Positions 1-12,423 of a stretch of DNA of 64,000 nucleotides are shown here, in pieces. Position 1 is the stretch's first letter, and each line of letters starts with the position of its first letter. The stretch spans positions 11,114,501 to 11,178,500 of the forward strand of contig NW_027478159.1 in NCBI RefSeq assembly GCF_051020975.1. The letters run 5' to 3'. This DNA comes from Osmia lignaria lignaria. Taxonomy: Eukaryota > Arthropoda > Insecta > Hymenoptera > Megachilidae. The notes beneath the pieces are model-generated. The model searched no databases. It saw only the letters and a list, made by a program, of their open reading frames with translations, and was not told the origin of the DNA. A program made the position numbers and the translations under genes.

Positions 1-188
1 TCCAGCTTAGCTGTGCAGAAGAAGAACAACAAGAAGAAGAAATATCTCGAAATATGTCCGTCAGGCCCCTTCCCTTGAGATAAATCTGCAAATATCTCGG
101 AAACGAAGCGAGCTATGGCAAAATGTTAAGAGACCTTTTTTGTAGAGAATTAAGTTTCCTACTTTTCATGTTCTATGATATTTTTCGA
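1..188. repeat. Partial satellite monomer at left edge
   Basis: The window opens at tccagcttag, offset 135 of the monomer, and runs to the next ttgatcag-type junction. It carries the distinctive tail cttttcatg followed by tttttcgatcagaggcg, also found before the monomers at 3409 and 8560. The array therefore continues to the left of the window. Confidence 0.95.
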
Positions 189-1820
189 TCAGAGGCGTAG
201 TTCTCGAGATATATCAAGATATTTAAAAGTTCCGAAGCCGCACCAACATAATAGAGATACAGAAACACCGTGGCCCCTTTCTTTGAGATAACTCTGCACG
301 ATTGCGAGCTGGAAATGCCACTTCCAGTTTAGCTGTGCAGAAGAAGAACAACAAGAAGAAGAAATATCTCGAAATATGTCCATCAGGACCCTTCCCTTGA
401 GATAAATCTGCAAATATCTCGGAAACGAAGCGAGCTATGGCAAAATGTTAAGAGACCTTTTTTGTAGAGAATTAAGTTTCCTACTTTTTATGTTCTATGA
501 TATTTTTTGATCAGATGCGTAGTTCTCGAGATATATCAAGATATTTAAAAGTTCCGAAGCCGCACCAACATAATAGAGATACAGAAACACCGTGGCCCCT
601 TTCTTTGAGTTAACTCTGCACTATTGCGAGCTGTAAATGCCACTTCCAGCTTAGCTGTGCAGAAGAAGAACAACAAGAAGAAGAAATATCTCGAAATATG
701 TCCGTCAGGCCCCGTCTCTTGAGATAAATCTGCAAATACCTCGGAAACGAAGCGAGCTATGGCAAAATGTTAAGAGACCTTATTTGTAGAGAATTAAGTT
801 TCCTACTTGTTATCTTCTATGATATTATTTGATCAGATGCGTAGTTCTCGAGATATATCCAGATATTTAAAAGTTCCGAAGCGGCACCAACATAATAGAG
901 ATACAGAAACACCGTGGCCCCTTTCTTTGAGGTAACTCTGCACTACTGCGAGCTGCAAATGCCACTTCCAGCTTAGCTGTGCAGAAGAAGAACAACAAGA
1001 AGAAGAAATATCTCGAAATATGTCCGTCAGACCCCTTCCCTTGAGATAAATCTGCAAATATCTCGGAAACGAAGCGAGCTATGGCAAAATGTTCAGCGAC
1101 TTTATTTGTAGAGAATTAAGTTTCCTACTTTTTACGTTCTATGATATTTTTTGATCAGATGCGTAGTTCTCGAGATATATCAAGATATTTAAAAGTTCCG
1201 AAGCCGCACCAACATAATAGAGATACAGAAACACCGTGGCCCCTTTCTTTCAGATAACTATGCACTATTGCGAGCTGCAAATGCCACTTCCAGCTTAGCT
1301 GTGCAGAAGAAGAACAACAAGAAGAAGAAATATCTCGAAATATGTCCGTCAGGCCCCTTACCTTGAGATAAATCTGCAAATATCTCGGAAACGAAGCGAG
1401 CTATGGCAAAATGTTAAGAGACCTTTTTTGTAGAGAATTAAGTTTCCTACTTTTTATCTTCTATGATATTTTCTGATCCGATGCGTAGTTCTCGAGATAT
1501 ATCAAGATATTTAAAAGTTCCGAAGCCGCACCAACATAATAGAGATACAGAAACAGCGTGGCCCCTTCCTTTGAGATATCTCTGCACTATTGCGAGCTGC
1601 AAATGCCACTTCCAGCTTAGCTGCGCAGAAGAAGAACAACAAGAAGAAGAAATATCTCGAAATATGTCCGTCAGGCCCCTTCCCTTGAGATAAATCTGCA
1701 AATATCTCGGAAACGAAGCGAGCTATGGCAAAATGTTAAGAGACCTTATTTGTAGAGAATTAAGTTTCCCACTTTTTATGTTCTATGATATTTTTTGATC
1801 AGATGCGTAGTTCTCGAGAT
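1..1820. repeat. Segment duplicated about 8.4 kb downstream (copy 1)
   Basis: Private markers are shared with 8371-9868: cttttcatg/cgatcagaggcg at 189, gagttaactc at 511, cagataactatgc and cccttacc at 1155, ttctgatccgatgcg with acagcgtgg and ctgcgcag at 1477, and tttcccac near 1767. The left end lies outside the window. Relative to the downstream copy it has one more monomer, the 833 type. Confidence 0.85.
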
Positions 1821-4800
1821 ATATCGAGATATTTAAAAGTTCCGAAGCCGCACCAACATAATAGAGATACAGAAACACCGTGGCCCCTTTCTTTGAGATA
1901 ACTCTGCACGATTGCGAGCTGGAAATGCCACTTCCAGTTTAGCTGTGCAGAAGAAGAACAACAAGAAGAAGAAATATCTCGAAATATGTCCATCAGGACC
2001 CTTCCCTTGAGATAAATCTGCAAATATCTCGGAAACGAAGCGAGCTATGGCAAAATGTTAAGAGACCTTTTTTGTAGAGAATTAAGTTTCCTACTTTTTA
2101 TGTTCTATGATATTTTTTGATCAGATGCGTAGTTCTCGCGATATATCAAGATATTTAAAAGTTCCGAAGCCGCACCAACATAATAGAGATACAGAAACAC
2201 CGTGGCCCCTTTCTTTGAGATAACTCTGCACTATTGCGAGCTGCAAATGCCACTTCCAGCTTAGCTGTGCAGAAGAAGAACAACAAGAAGAAGAAGTATC
2301 TCGAAATATGTCCGTCAGGCCCCTTCCCTTGAGATAAATCTGCAAATATCTCGGAAACGAAGAGAGCTATGGCAAAATGTTAAGAGACCTTTTTTGTAGA
2401 GAATTAAGTTTCCTACTTTTTATGTTCTATGATATTTTTTGATCAGATGCGTAGTTCTCGAGATATATCAAGATATTTAAAAGTTCCGAAGCCGCACCAA
2501 CATAATAGAGATACAGAAACACCGTGGCCCCTTTCTTTGAGATAACTCTGGACTATTGTGAGCTGTAAATGCCACTTCCAGCTTAGCTGTGCAGAAGAAG
2601 AACAACAAGAAGAAGAAATATCTCGAAATATGTCCGTCAGGCCTCTGCCCTTGAGATATACCTGCAAATATCTCGGAAACGAAGCGAGCTATGGCAAAAT
2701 GTTAAGAGACCTTTTTTGTAGAGAATTATGTTTCCTACAATTTATGTTCTATGATATTTTTTGATCAGAAGCGTAGTTTTCGAGATATATCGAGATATTT
2801 AAAGGTTCCGAAGCCGCACCAACATAATAGAGATACAGAAACACCGTGGCCCCTTTCTTTGAGATAACTCTGCACTATTGCGAGCTGCAAATGCCACTTC
2901 CAGCTTAGCTGTGCAGAGGAAGAACAACAAGAAGAAGAAGTATCTCGAAATATGTCCGTCAGGCCCGTTCCTTTGAGCTGAATCTGCAAATATCTCGGAA
3001 ACGAAGCGAGCTATGGCAAAATGTTAAGAGACGTTTTTTGTAGTGAATTATGTTTCCTACAATTTATGTTCTATGATATTTTTTGATCAGAAGCGTAGTT
3101 TTCGAGATATATCGAGATATTTAAAAGTTCCGAAGCCGCACCAACATAATAGAGATACAGAAACACCGTGGCTCCTTTCTTTGAGATAACTCTGCACTAG
3201 TGCGAGCCGCAAATGCCACTTCCAGCTTAGCTGTGCAGAAGAAGAACAACAAGAAGAAGAAATATCTCGAAATATGTCCGTCAGGCCCCTTCCCTTGAGA
3301 TAAATCTGCAAATATCTCGGAAACGAAGCGAGCTATGGCAAAATGTTAAGAGACCTTTTTTGTAGAGAATTAAGTTTCCTACTTTTCATGTTCTATGATA
3401 TTTTTCGATCAGAGGCGTAGTTCTCGAGATATATCAAGATATTTAAAAGTTCCGAAGCCGCACCAACATAATAGAGATACAGAAACACCGTGGCCCCTTT
3501 CTTTGAGATAACTCTGCACTATTGCGAGCTGTAAATGCCACTTCCAGCTTAGCTGTGCAGAAGAAGAACAACAAGAAGAAGAAATATCTCGAAATATGTC
3601 CGTCAGGCCCCGTCTCTTGAGATAAATCTGCAAATATCTCGGAAACGAAGCGAGCTATGGCAAAATGTTAAGAGACCTTATTTGTAGAGAATTAAGTTTC
3701 CTACTTGTTATGTTCTATGATATTATTTGATCAGATGCGTAGTTCTCGAGATATATCCAGATATTTAAAAGTTCCGAAGCGGCACCAACATAATAGAGAT
3801 ACAGAAACACCGTGGCCCCTTTCTTTGAGGTAACTCTGCACTACTGCGAGCTGCAAATGCCACTTCCAGCTTAGCTGTGCAGAAGAAGAACAACAAGAAG
3901 AAGAAATATCTCGAAATATGTCCGTCAGACCCCTTCCCTTGAGATAAATCTGCAAATATCTCGGAAACGAAGCGAGCTATGGCAAAATGTTAAGAGACCT
4001 TATTTGTAGAGAATTAAGTTTCCTACTATTTATGTTCTATGATATTATTTGATCAGATGCGTAGTTCTCGAGATATATCAAGATATTTAAAGGTTCCGAA
4101 GCCGCACCAACATAATAGAGATACAGAAACACCGTGGCCCATTTCCTTGAGATAACTCTGCACTATTGCGAGCTGCAAATGCCACTTCCAGCTTAGCTGT
4201 GCAGAGGAAGAACAACAAGAAGAAGAAATATCTCGAAATATGTCCGTCAGGCCAGTTCCTTTGAGCTGAATCTGCAAATATCTCGGAAACGAAGCGAGCT
4301 ATGGCAAAATGTTAAGAGACCTTTTTTGTAGAGAATTATGTTTCCTACAATTTATGTTCTATGATATTTTTTGATCAGAAGCGTAGTTTTCGAGATATAT
4401 CGAGATATTTAAAAGTTCCGAAGCCGCACCAACATAATAGAGATACAGAAACACCGTGGCCCCTCTCTTTGAGATAACTCTGCACTATTGCGAGCTGCAA
4501 ATGCCACTTCCAGCTTAGCTGTGCAGAAGAAGAACAACAAGAAGAAGAAATATCTCGAAATATGTCCGTCAGGCCACGTCTCTTGAGATAAATCTGCAAA
4601 TATCTCGGAAACGAAACGAGCTATGGCAAAATGTTCAGCGACTTTATTTGTAGAGAATTAAGTTTCCTACTTTTTACGTTCTATGTTATTTTTTGATCAG
4701 ATGCGTAGTTCTCGAGATATATCAAGATATTTAAAAGTTCCGAAGCCGCACCAACATAATAGAGATACAGAAACACCGTGGCCCCTTTCTTTGAGATAAC

Positions 4801-7800
4801 TCTGCACTATTGCGAGCTGTAAATGCCACTTCCAGCTTAGCTGTGCAGAAGAAGACCAACAAGAAGAAGAAATATCTCGAAATATGTCCATCAGGACCCT
4901 TCCCTTGAGATAAATCTGCAAATATCTCGGAAACAAAGCGAGCTATGGCAAAATGTTAAGAGACGTTTTTTGTAGAGAATTATGTTTCCTACAATTTATG
5001 TTCTATGATATTTTTTGATCAGAAGCGTAGTTTTCGAGATATATCGAGATATTTAAAAGTTCCGAAGCCGCACCAACATAATAGAGATACAGAAACACCG
5101 TGGCCCCTTTCTTTGAGATAACTCTGCACTATTGCGACCTGCAAATGCCACTTCCAGCTCAGCTGTGCAGAAGAAGAACAACAAGAAGAAGAAATATCTC
5201 GAAATATGTCCGTCAGGCCCCTTCCCTTGAGATAAATCTGCAAATATCTCGGAAACGAAGCGAGCTATGGCAAAATGTTAAGAGACCTTTTTTGTAGAGA
5301 ATTAGGTTTCCTACTTTTTATGTTCTATGATATTTTTTGATCAGATGCGTAGTTTTCGAGATATATCAAGATATTTAAAAGTTCCGAAGCCGCCCCAACA
5401 TAATAGAGATACAGAAACACCGTGGCCCCTTTCTTTGAGATAACTCTGCGCTATTGCGAGCTGCAAATGCCACTTCCAGCTTAGCTGTGCAGAGGAAGAA
5501 CAACAAGAAGAAGAAGTATCTCGAAATATGTCCGTCAGGCCCGTTCCTTTGAGCTGAATCTGCAAATATCTCGGAAACGAAGCGAGCTATGGCAAAATGT
5601 TAAGAGACGTTTTTTGTAGAGAATTATGTTTCCTACAATTTATGTTCTATGATATTTTTTGATCAGAAGCGTAGTTTTCGAGATATATCGAGATATTTAA
5701 AAGTTCCGAAGCCGCACCAACATAATAGAGATACAGAAACACCGTGGCCCCTTTCTTTGAGATAACTCTGCACGATTGCGAGCTGGAAATGCCACTTCCA
5801 GTTTAGCTGTGCAGAAGAAGAACAACAAGAAGAAGAAATATCTCGAAATATGTCCATCAGGACCCTTCCCTTGAGATAAATCTGCAAATATCTCGGAAAC
5901 GAAGCGAGCTATGGCAAAATGTTAAGAGACCTTTTTTGTAGAGAATTAAGTTTCCTACTTTTTATGTTCTATGATATTTTTTGATCAGATGCGTAGTTCT
6001 CGCGATATATCAAGATATTTAAAAGTTCCGAAGCCGCACCAACGTAATAGAGATACAGAAACACCGTGGCCCCTTTCTTTGAGATAACTCTGCACTATTG
6101 CGAGCTGCAAATGCCACTTCCAGCTTAGCTGTGCAGAAGAAGAACAACAAGAAGAAGAAGTATCTCGAAATATGTCCGTCAGGCCCCTTCCCTTGAGATA
6201 AATCTGCAAATATCTCGGAAACGAAGAGAGCTATGGCAAAATGTTAAGAGACCATTTTGTAGAGAATTAAGTTTCCTACTTTTTATGTTCTATGATATTT
6301 TTTGATCAGATGCGTAGTTCTCGAGATATATCAAGATATTTAAAAGTTCCGAAGCCGCACCAACATAATAGAGATACAGAAACACCGTGGCCCCTTTCTT
6401 TGAGATAACTCTGGACTATTGCGAGCTGTAAATGCCACTTCCAGCTTAGCTGTGCAGAAGAAGAACAACAAGAAGAAGAAATATCTCGAAATATGTCCGT
6501 CAGGCCTCTGCCCTTGAGATATACCTGCAAATATCTCGGAAACGAAGCGAGCTATGGCAAAATGTTAAGAGACCTTTTTTGTAGAGAATTATGTTTCCTA
6601 CAATTTATGTTCTATGATATTTTTTGATCAGAAGCGTAGTTTTCGAGATATATCGAGATATTTAAAGGTTCCGAAGCCGCACCAACATAATAGAGATACA
6701 GAAACACCGTGGCCCCTTTCTTTGAGATAACTCTGCACTATTGCGAGCTGCAAATGCCACTTCCAGCTTAGCTGTGCAGAGGAAGAACAACAAGAAGAAG
6801 AAATATCTCGAAATATGTCCGTCAGGCCAGTTCCTTTGAGCTGAATCTGCAAATATCTCGGAAACGAAGCGAGCTATGGCAAAATGTTAAGAGACCTTTT
6901 TTGTAGAGAATTATGTTTCCTACAATTTATGTTCTATGATATTTTTTGATCAGAAGCGTAGTTTTCGAGATATATCGAGATATTTAAAAGTTCCGAAGCC
7001 GCACCAACATAATAGAGATACAGAAACACCGTGGCCCCTCTCTTTGAGATAACTCTGCACTATTGCGAGCTGCAAATGCCACTTCCAGCTTAGCTGTGCA
7101 GAAGAAGAACAACAAGAAGAAGAAATATCTCGAAATATGTCCGTCAGGCCACGTCTCTTGAGATAAATCTGCAAATATCTCGGAAACGAAACGAGCTATG
7201 GCAAAATGTTCAGCGACTTTATTTGTAGAGAATTAAGTTTCCTACTTTTTACGTTCTATGATATTTTTTGATCAGATGCGTAGTTCTCGAGATATATCAA
7301 GATATTTAAAAGTTCCGAAGCCGCACCAACATAAGAGAGATACAGAAACACCGTGGCCCCTTTCTTTGAGATAACTCTGCACTATTGCGAGCTGTAAATG
7401 CCACTTCCAGCTTAGCTGTGCAGAAGAAGACCAACAAGAAGAAGAAATATCTCGAAATATGTCCGTCAGGCCCCTTCCCTTGAGATAAATCTGCAAATAT
7501 CTCGGAAACGAAGCGAGCTATGGCAAAATGTTAAGAGACCTTTTTTGTAAAGAATTAAGTTTCCTACTTTTTATGTTCTATGATATTTTTTGATCAGATG
7601 CGTAGTTCTCGAGATATATCCAGATATTTAAAAGTTCCGAAGCGGCACCAACATAATAGAGATACAGAAACACCGTGGCCCCTTTCTTTGAGGTAACTCT
7701 GCACTACTGCGAGCTGCAAATGCCACTTCCAGCTTAGCTGTGCAGAAGAAGAACAACAAGAAGAAGAAATATCTCGAAATATGTCCGTCAGACCCCTTCC

Positions 7801-9847
7801 CTTGAGATAAATCTGCAAATATCTCGGAAACGAAGCGAGCTATGGCAAAATGTTAAGAGACCTTATTTGTTGAGAATTAAGTTTCCTACTTTTTATGTTC
7901 TATGATATTATTTGATCAGATGCGTAGTTCTCGAGATATATCAAGATATTTAAAGGTTCCGAAGCCGCACCAACATAATAGAGATACAGAAACACCGTGG
8001 CCCCTTTCTTTGAGATAACTCTGCACTATTGCGAGCTGCAAATGCCACTTCCAGCTTAGCTGTGCAGAGGAAGAACAACAAGAAGAAGAAGTATCTCGAA
8101 ATATGTCCGTCAGGCCCGTTCCTTTGAGATGAATCTGCAAATATCTCGGAAACGAAGCGAGCTATGGCAAAATGTTAAGAGACGTTTTTTGTAGTGAATT
8201 ATGTTTCCTACAATTTATGTTCTATGATATTTTTTGATCAGAAGCGTAGTTTTCGAGATATATCGAGATATTTAAAAGTTCCGAAGCCGCACCAACATAA
8301 TAGAGATACAGAAACACCGTGGCTCCTTTCTTTGAGATAACTCTGCACTAGTGCGAGCCGCAAATGCCACTTCCAGCTTAGCTGTGCAGAAGAAGAACAA
8401 CAAGAAGAAGAAATATCTCGAAATATGTCCGTCAGGCCCCTTCCCTTGAGATAAATCTGCAAATATCTCGGAAACGAAGCGAGCTATGGCAAAATGTTAA
8501 GAGACCTTTTTTGTAGAGAATTAAGTTTCCTACTTTTCATGTTCTATGATATTTTTCGATCAGAGGCGTAGTTCTCGAGATATATCAAGATATTTAAAAG
8601 TTCCGAAGCCGCACCAACATAATAGAGATACAGAAACACCGTGGCCCCTTTCTTTGAGATAACTCTGCACGATTGCGAGCTGGAAATGCCACTTCCAGTT
8701 TAGCTGTGCAGAAGAAGAACAACAAGAAGAAGAAATATCTCGAAATATGTCCATCAGGACCCTTCCCTTGAGATAAATCTGCAAATATCTCGGAAACGAA
8801 GCGAGCTATGGCAAAATGTTAAGAGACCTTTTTTGTAGAGAATTAAGTTTCCTACTTTTTATGTTCTATGATATTTTTTGATCAGATGCGTAGTTCTCGA
8901 GATATATCAAGATATTTAAAAGTTCCGAAGCCGCACCAACATAATAGAGATACAGAAACACCGTGGCCCCTTTCTTTGAGTTAACTCTGCACTATTGCGA
9001 GCTGTAAATGCCACTTCCAGCTTAGCTGTGCAGAAGAAGAACAACAAGAAGAAGAAATATCTCGAAATATGTCCGTCAGACCCCTTCCCTTGAGATAAAT
9101 CTGCAAATATCTCGGAAACGAAGCGAGCTATGGCAAAATGTTCAGCGACTTTATTTGTAGAGAATTAAGTTTCCTACTTTTTACGTTCTATGATATTTTT
9201 TGATCAGATGCGTAGTTCTCGAGATATATCAAGATATTTAAAAGTTCCGAAGCCGCACCAACATAATAGAGATACAGAAACACCGTGGCCCCTTTCTTTC
9301 AGATAACTATGCACTATTGCGAGCTGCAAATGCCACTTCCAGCTTAGCTGTGCAGAAGAAGAACAACAAGAAGAAGAAATATCTCGAAATATGTCCGTCA
9401 GGCCCCTTACCTTGAGATAAATCTGCAAATATCTCGGAAACGAAGCGAGCTATGGCAAAATGTTAAGAGACCTTTTTTGTAGAGAATTAAGTTTCCTACT
9501 TTTTATCTTCTATGATATTTTCTGATCCGATGCGTAGTTCTCGAGATATATCAAGATATTTAAAAGTTCCGAAGCCGCACCAACATAATAGAGATACAGA
9601 AACAGCGTGGCCCCTTCCTTTGAGATATCTCTGCACTATTGCGAGCTGCAAATGCCACTTCCAGCTTAGCTGCGCAGAAGAAGAACAACAAGAAGAAGAA
9701 ATATCTCGAAATATGTCCGTCAGGCCCCTTCCCTTGAGATAAATCTGCAAATATCTCGGAAACGAAGCGAGCTATGGCAAAATGTTAAGAGACCTTATTT
9801 GTAGAGAATTAAGTTTCCCACTTTTTATGTTCTATGATATTTTTTGA
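189..9847. repeat. Domain 1: 30 monomers with nested irregular duplications
   Basis: There is no single HOR period. Blocks recur at several spacings: 1799-2764 with 5663-6627 (12 monomers; markers ctcgcgatatatc, ctctggactattg, ggcctctgccc); about 4150-4860 with 6725-7440 (8 monomers minus 1 base; ggccacgtctcttg, gttcagcgac, gaagaccaac); 3087 with 8238 (16 monomers; ggctcctttc, tagtgaattatg); 833 with 3731 and 7594 (9 and 12 monomers; gcggcacc, gaggtaactc, cactactgcg). These overlap, implying repeated rounds of segmental duplication. A and B junction types are intermixed. One 321-bp monomer (5985) lacks one base, reading gagaccattttg. Confidence 0.82.
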
Positions 9848-9868
9848 TCAGATGCGTAGTTCTCGAGA
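8371..9868. repeat. Segment duplicated from the left edge (copy 2, one monomer shorter)
   Basis: Matches 1-1820. Spacing is 8371 bp at monomers 189/8560 but 8049 bp at 1155/9204, a shift of exactly one monomer. The shift is explained by the hybrid monomer at 8882, which has the left half of 511 and the right half of 833. Similarity ends inside the 9848 monomer. Confidence 0.85.
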
Positions 9869-12423
9869 TATATCAAGATATTTAAAAGTTCCGAAGCCGC
9901 ACCAACATAATAGAGATACAGAAACACCGTGGCCCCTCTCTTTGAGATAACTCTGCACTATTGCGAGCTGGAAATGCCACTTCCAGTTTAGCTGTGCAGA
10001 AGAAGAACAACAAGAAGAAGAAATATCTCGAAATATGTCCGTCAGGCCCCTTCCCTTGAGATCAATCTGCAAATATCTCGGAAACGAAGCGAGCTATGGC
10101 AAAATGTTAAGAGACCTTTTTTGTAGAGAATTATGTTTCCTACAATTTATGTTCTATGATATTTTTTGATCAGAAGCGTAGTTTTCGAGATATATCGAGA
10201 TATTTAAAAGTTCCGAAGCCGCACCAACATAATAGAGATACAGAAACACCGTGGCCCCTTTCTTTGAGATAACTCTGCACTAGTGCGAGCCGCAAATGCC
10301 ACTTGCAGCTTAGCTGTGCAGAGGAAGAACAACAAGAAGAAGAAATATCTCGAAATATGTCCGTCAGGCCCCTTCCCTTGAGATAAATCTGCAAATATCT
10401 CGGAAACGAAGCGAGCTATGGCAAAATGTTAAGAGACCTTTTTTGTAGAGAATTAAGTTTCCTACTTTTTATCTTCTATGATATTTTCTGATCCGATGCG
10501 TAGTTCTCGAGATATATCAAGATATTTAAAAGTTCCGAAGCCGCACCAACATAATAGAGATACAGAAACAGCGTGGCCCCTTCCTTTGAGATATCTCTGC
10601 ACTATTGCGAGCTGCAAATGCCACTTCCAGCTTAGCTGCGCAGAAGAAGAACAACAAGAAGAAGAAATATCTCGAAATATGTCCGTTAGGCCCCTTCCCT
10701 TGAGATAAATCTGCAAATATCTCGGAAACGAAGCGAGCTATGGCAAAATGTTAAGAGACCTCTTTTGTAGAGAATTAAGTTTCCTACTTTTTATGTTCGA
10801 TGATATTTTTTGATCAGATGCGTAGTTCTCGAGATATATCAAGATATTTAAAAGTTCCGAAGCCGCACCAACATAATAGAGATACAGAAACACCGTGGCC
10901 CCTTTCTTTGAGATAACTCTGCACTATTGCGAGCTGCAAATGCCACTTCCAGCTTAGCTGTGCAGAAGAAGAACATCAAGAAAAAGAAATATCTCGATTA
11001 ATGTCCGTCAGGCCCCTTCCCTTGAGATAAATCTGCAAATATCTCGGAAACGAAGAGGGCTATGGCAAAATGTTAAGAGACCTTTTTTGTAGAGAATTAA
11101 GTTTCCTACTGTTTATGTTCTATGATATTTTTTTATCTGATGCGTAGTTCTCGAGATATATCAAGATATTTAAAAGTTCCGAAGCCGCACCAACATAATA
11201 GAGATACAGAAACACCGTGGCCCCTTTCTTTGAGATAACTCTGCACTATTGAGAGCTGGAAATGCCACTTCCAGCTTAGCTGTGCAGAAGAAGAACAACA
11301 AGAAGAAGAAATATCTCGAAATATGTCCGTCAGGCCCCTTCCCTTGGGATATATCTGCAAATATCTCGGAAACGAAGCGAGCTATGGCCAATTGTTAAGA
11401 GACCTTTTTTGTAGAGAATTAAGTTTCCTACTTTTTATGTTCTATGATATTTTTTGATCAGATGCGTAGTTCTCGAGATATATCAAGATATTTAAAAGTT
11501 CCGAAGCCGCACCAACATAATAGAGATACAGAAACACCGTGGCCCCTCTCTTTGAGATAACTCTGCACTATTGCGAGCTGGAAATGCCACTTCCAGTTTA
11601 GCTGTGCAGAAGAAGAACAACAAGAAGAAGAATTATCTCGAAATATGTCCGTCAGGCCCCTTCCCTTGAGATCAATCTGCAAATATCTCGGAAACGAAGC
11701 GAGCTATGGCAAAATGTTAAGAGACCTTTTTTGTAGAGAATTATGTTTCCTACAATTTATGTTCTATGATATTTTTTGATCAGAAGCGTAGTTTTCGAGA
11801 TATATCGAGATATTTAAAAGTTCCGAAGCCGCACCAACATAATAGAGATACAGAAACACCGTGGCCCCTTTCTTTGAGATAACTCTGCACTAGTGCGAGC
11901 CGCAAATGCCACTTGCAGCTTAGCTGTGCAGAGGAAGAACAACAAGAAGAAGAAATATCTCGAAATATGTCCGTCAGGCCCCTTCCCTTGAGATAAATCT
12001 GCAAATATCTCGGAAACGAAGCGAGCTATGGCAAAATGTTAAGAGACCTTTTTTGTAGAGAATTAAGTTTCCTACTTTTTATCTTCTATGATATTTTTTG
12101 ATCAGATGCGTAGTTCTCGAGATATATCAAGATATTTAAAAGTCCCGAAGCCGCACCAACATAATAGAGATACAGAAACACCGTGGCCCCTCTCTTTGAG
12201 ATAACTCTGCACTATTGCGAGCTCGAAATGCCACTTCCAGTTTAGCTGTGCAGAAGAAGAACAACAAGAAGAAGAAATATCTCGAAATATGTCCGTTAGG
12301 CCCCTTCCCTTGAGATAAATCTGCAAATATCTCGGAAACGAAGCGAGCTATGGCAAAATGTTAAGAGACCTCTTTTGTAGAGAATTAAGTTTCCTACTTT
12401 TTATGTTCGATGATATTTTTTGA
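9848..12423. repeat. Domain 2: 5-mer HOR, 1610 bp
   Basis: 9848 to about 10850 matches 11458 to about 12460 at 1610-bp spacing. Shared markers: gagatcaatctgc (9848/11458), cacttgcagc with cagaggaag (10170/11780), gttaggcccc with gacctcttttg and tatgttcgatg (10492/12102). The 10492 monomer is also a close copy of 9526 three monomers upstream (ttctgatccgatgcg, acagcgtgg). Odd copies: 10814 reads gaaaaagaaat and cgattaatg, and 11136 has a T7 run and tatctgatgcg at its junction. Confidence 0.82.
11254..11276. other. Longest version of the central hairpin (8-bp stem)
   Basis: The monomer at 11136 combines gctggaaatg with ttccagcttag, giving agctggaa / ttccagct arms around the loop atgccac. It looks like a hybrid of the ggaaatg subfamily (left arm) and the common subfamily (right arm). 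It also retains the cagcttagctg palindrome. Confidence 0.6.

Noticed and set aside
189..413. Recurring 74-84 codon open frame on the minus strand in about 160 of 197 monomers, with a Ser/Cys-rich segment
   Set aside because: It repeats only because the monomer repeats. A one-base insertion breaks it in 26 gcgttta copies and stop or start changes break it in others. Substitutions alter residues freely, it ends at each monomer junction, and no known domain is visible. Not a gene.
1463..1693. 76-codon plus-strand open frame, also at 9512, 10478 and 40124
   Set aside because: Present only in copies where a chance substitution removes a stop. It overlaps the minus-strand frame and shows no domain.
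2390..2440. Phased T-tracts (T6, T5, T6) as a curved DNA element
   Set aside because: Tract centres are about 26 and 18 bases apart, not multiples of the helical repeat. Curvature is possible but not supported by eye.
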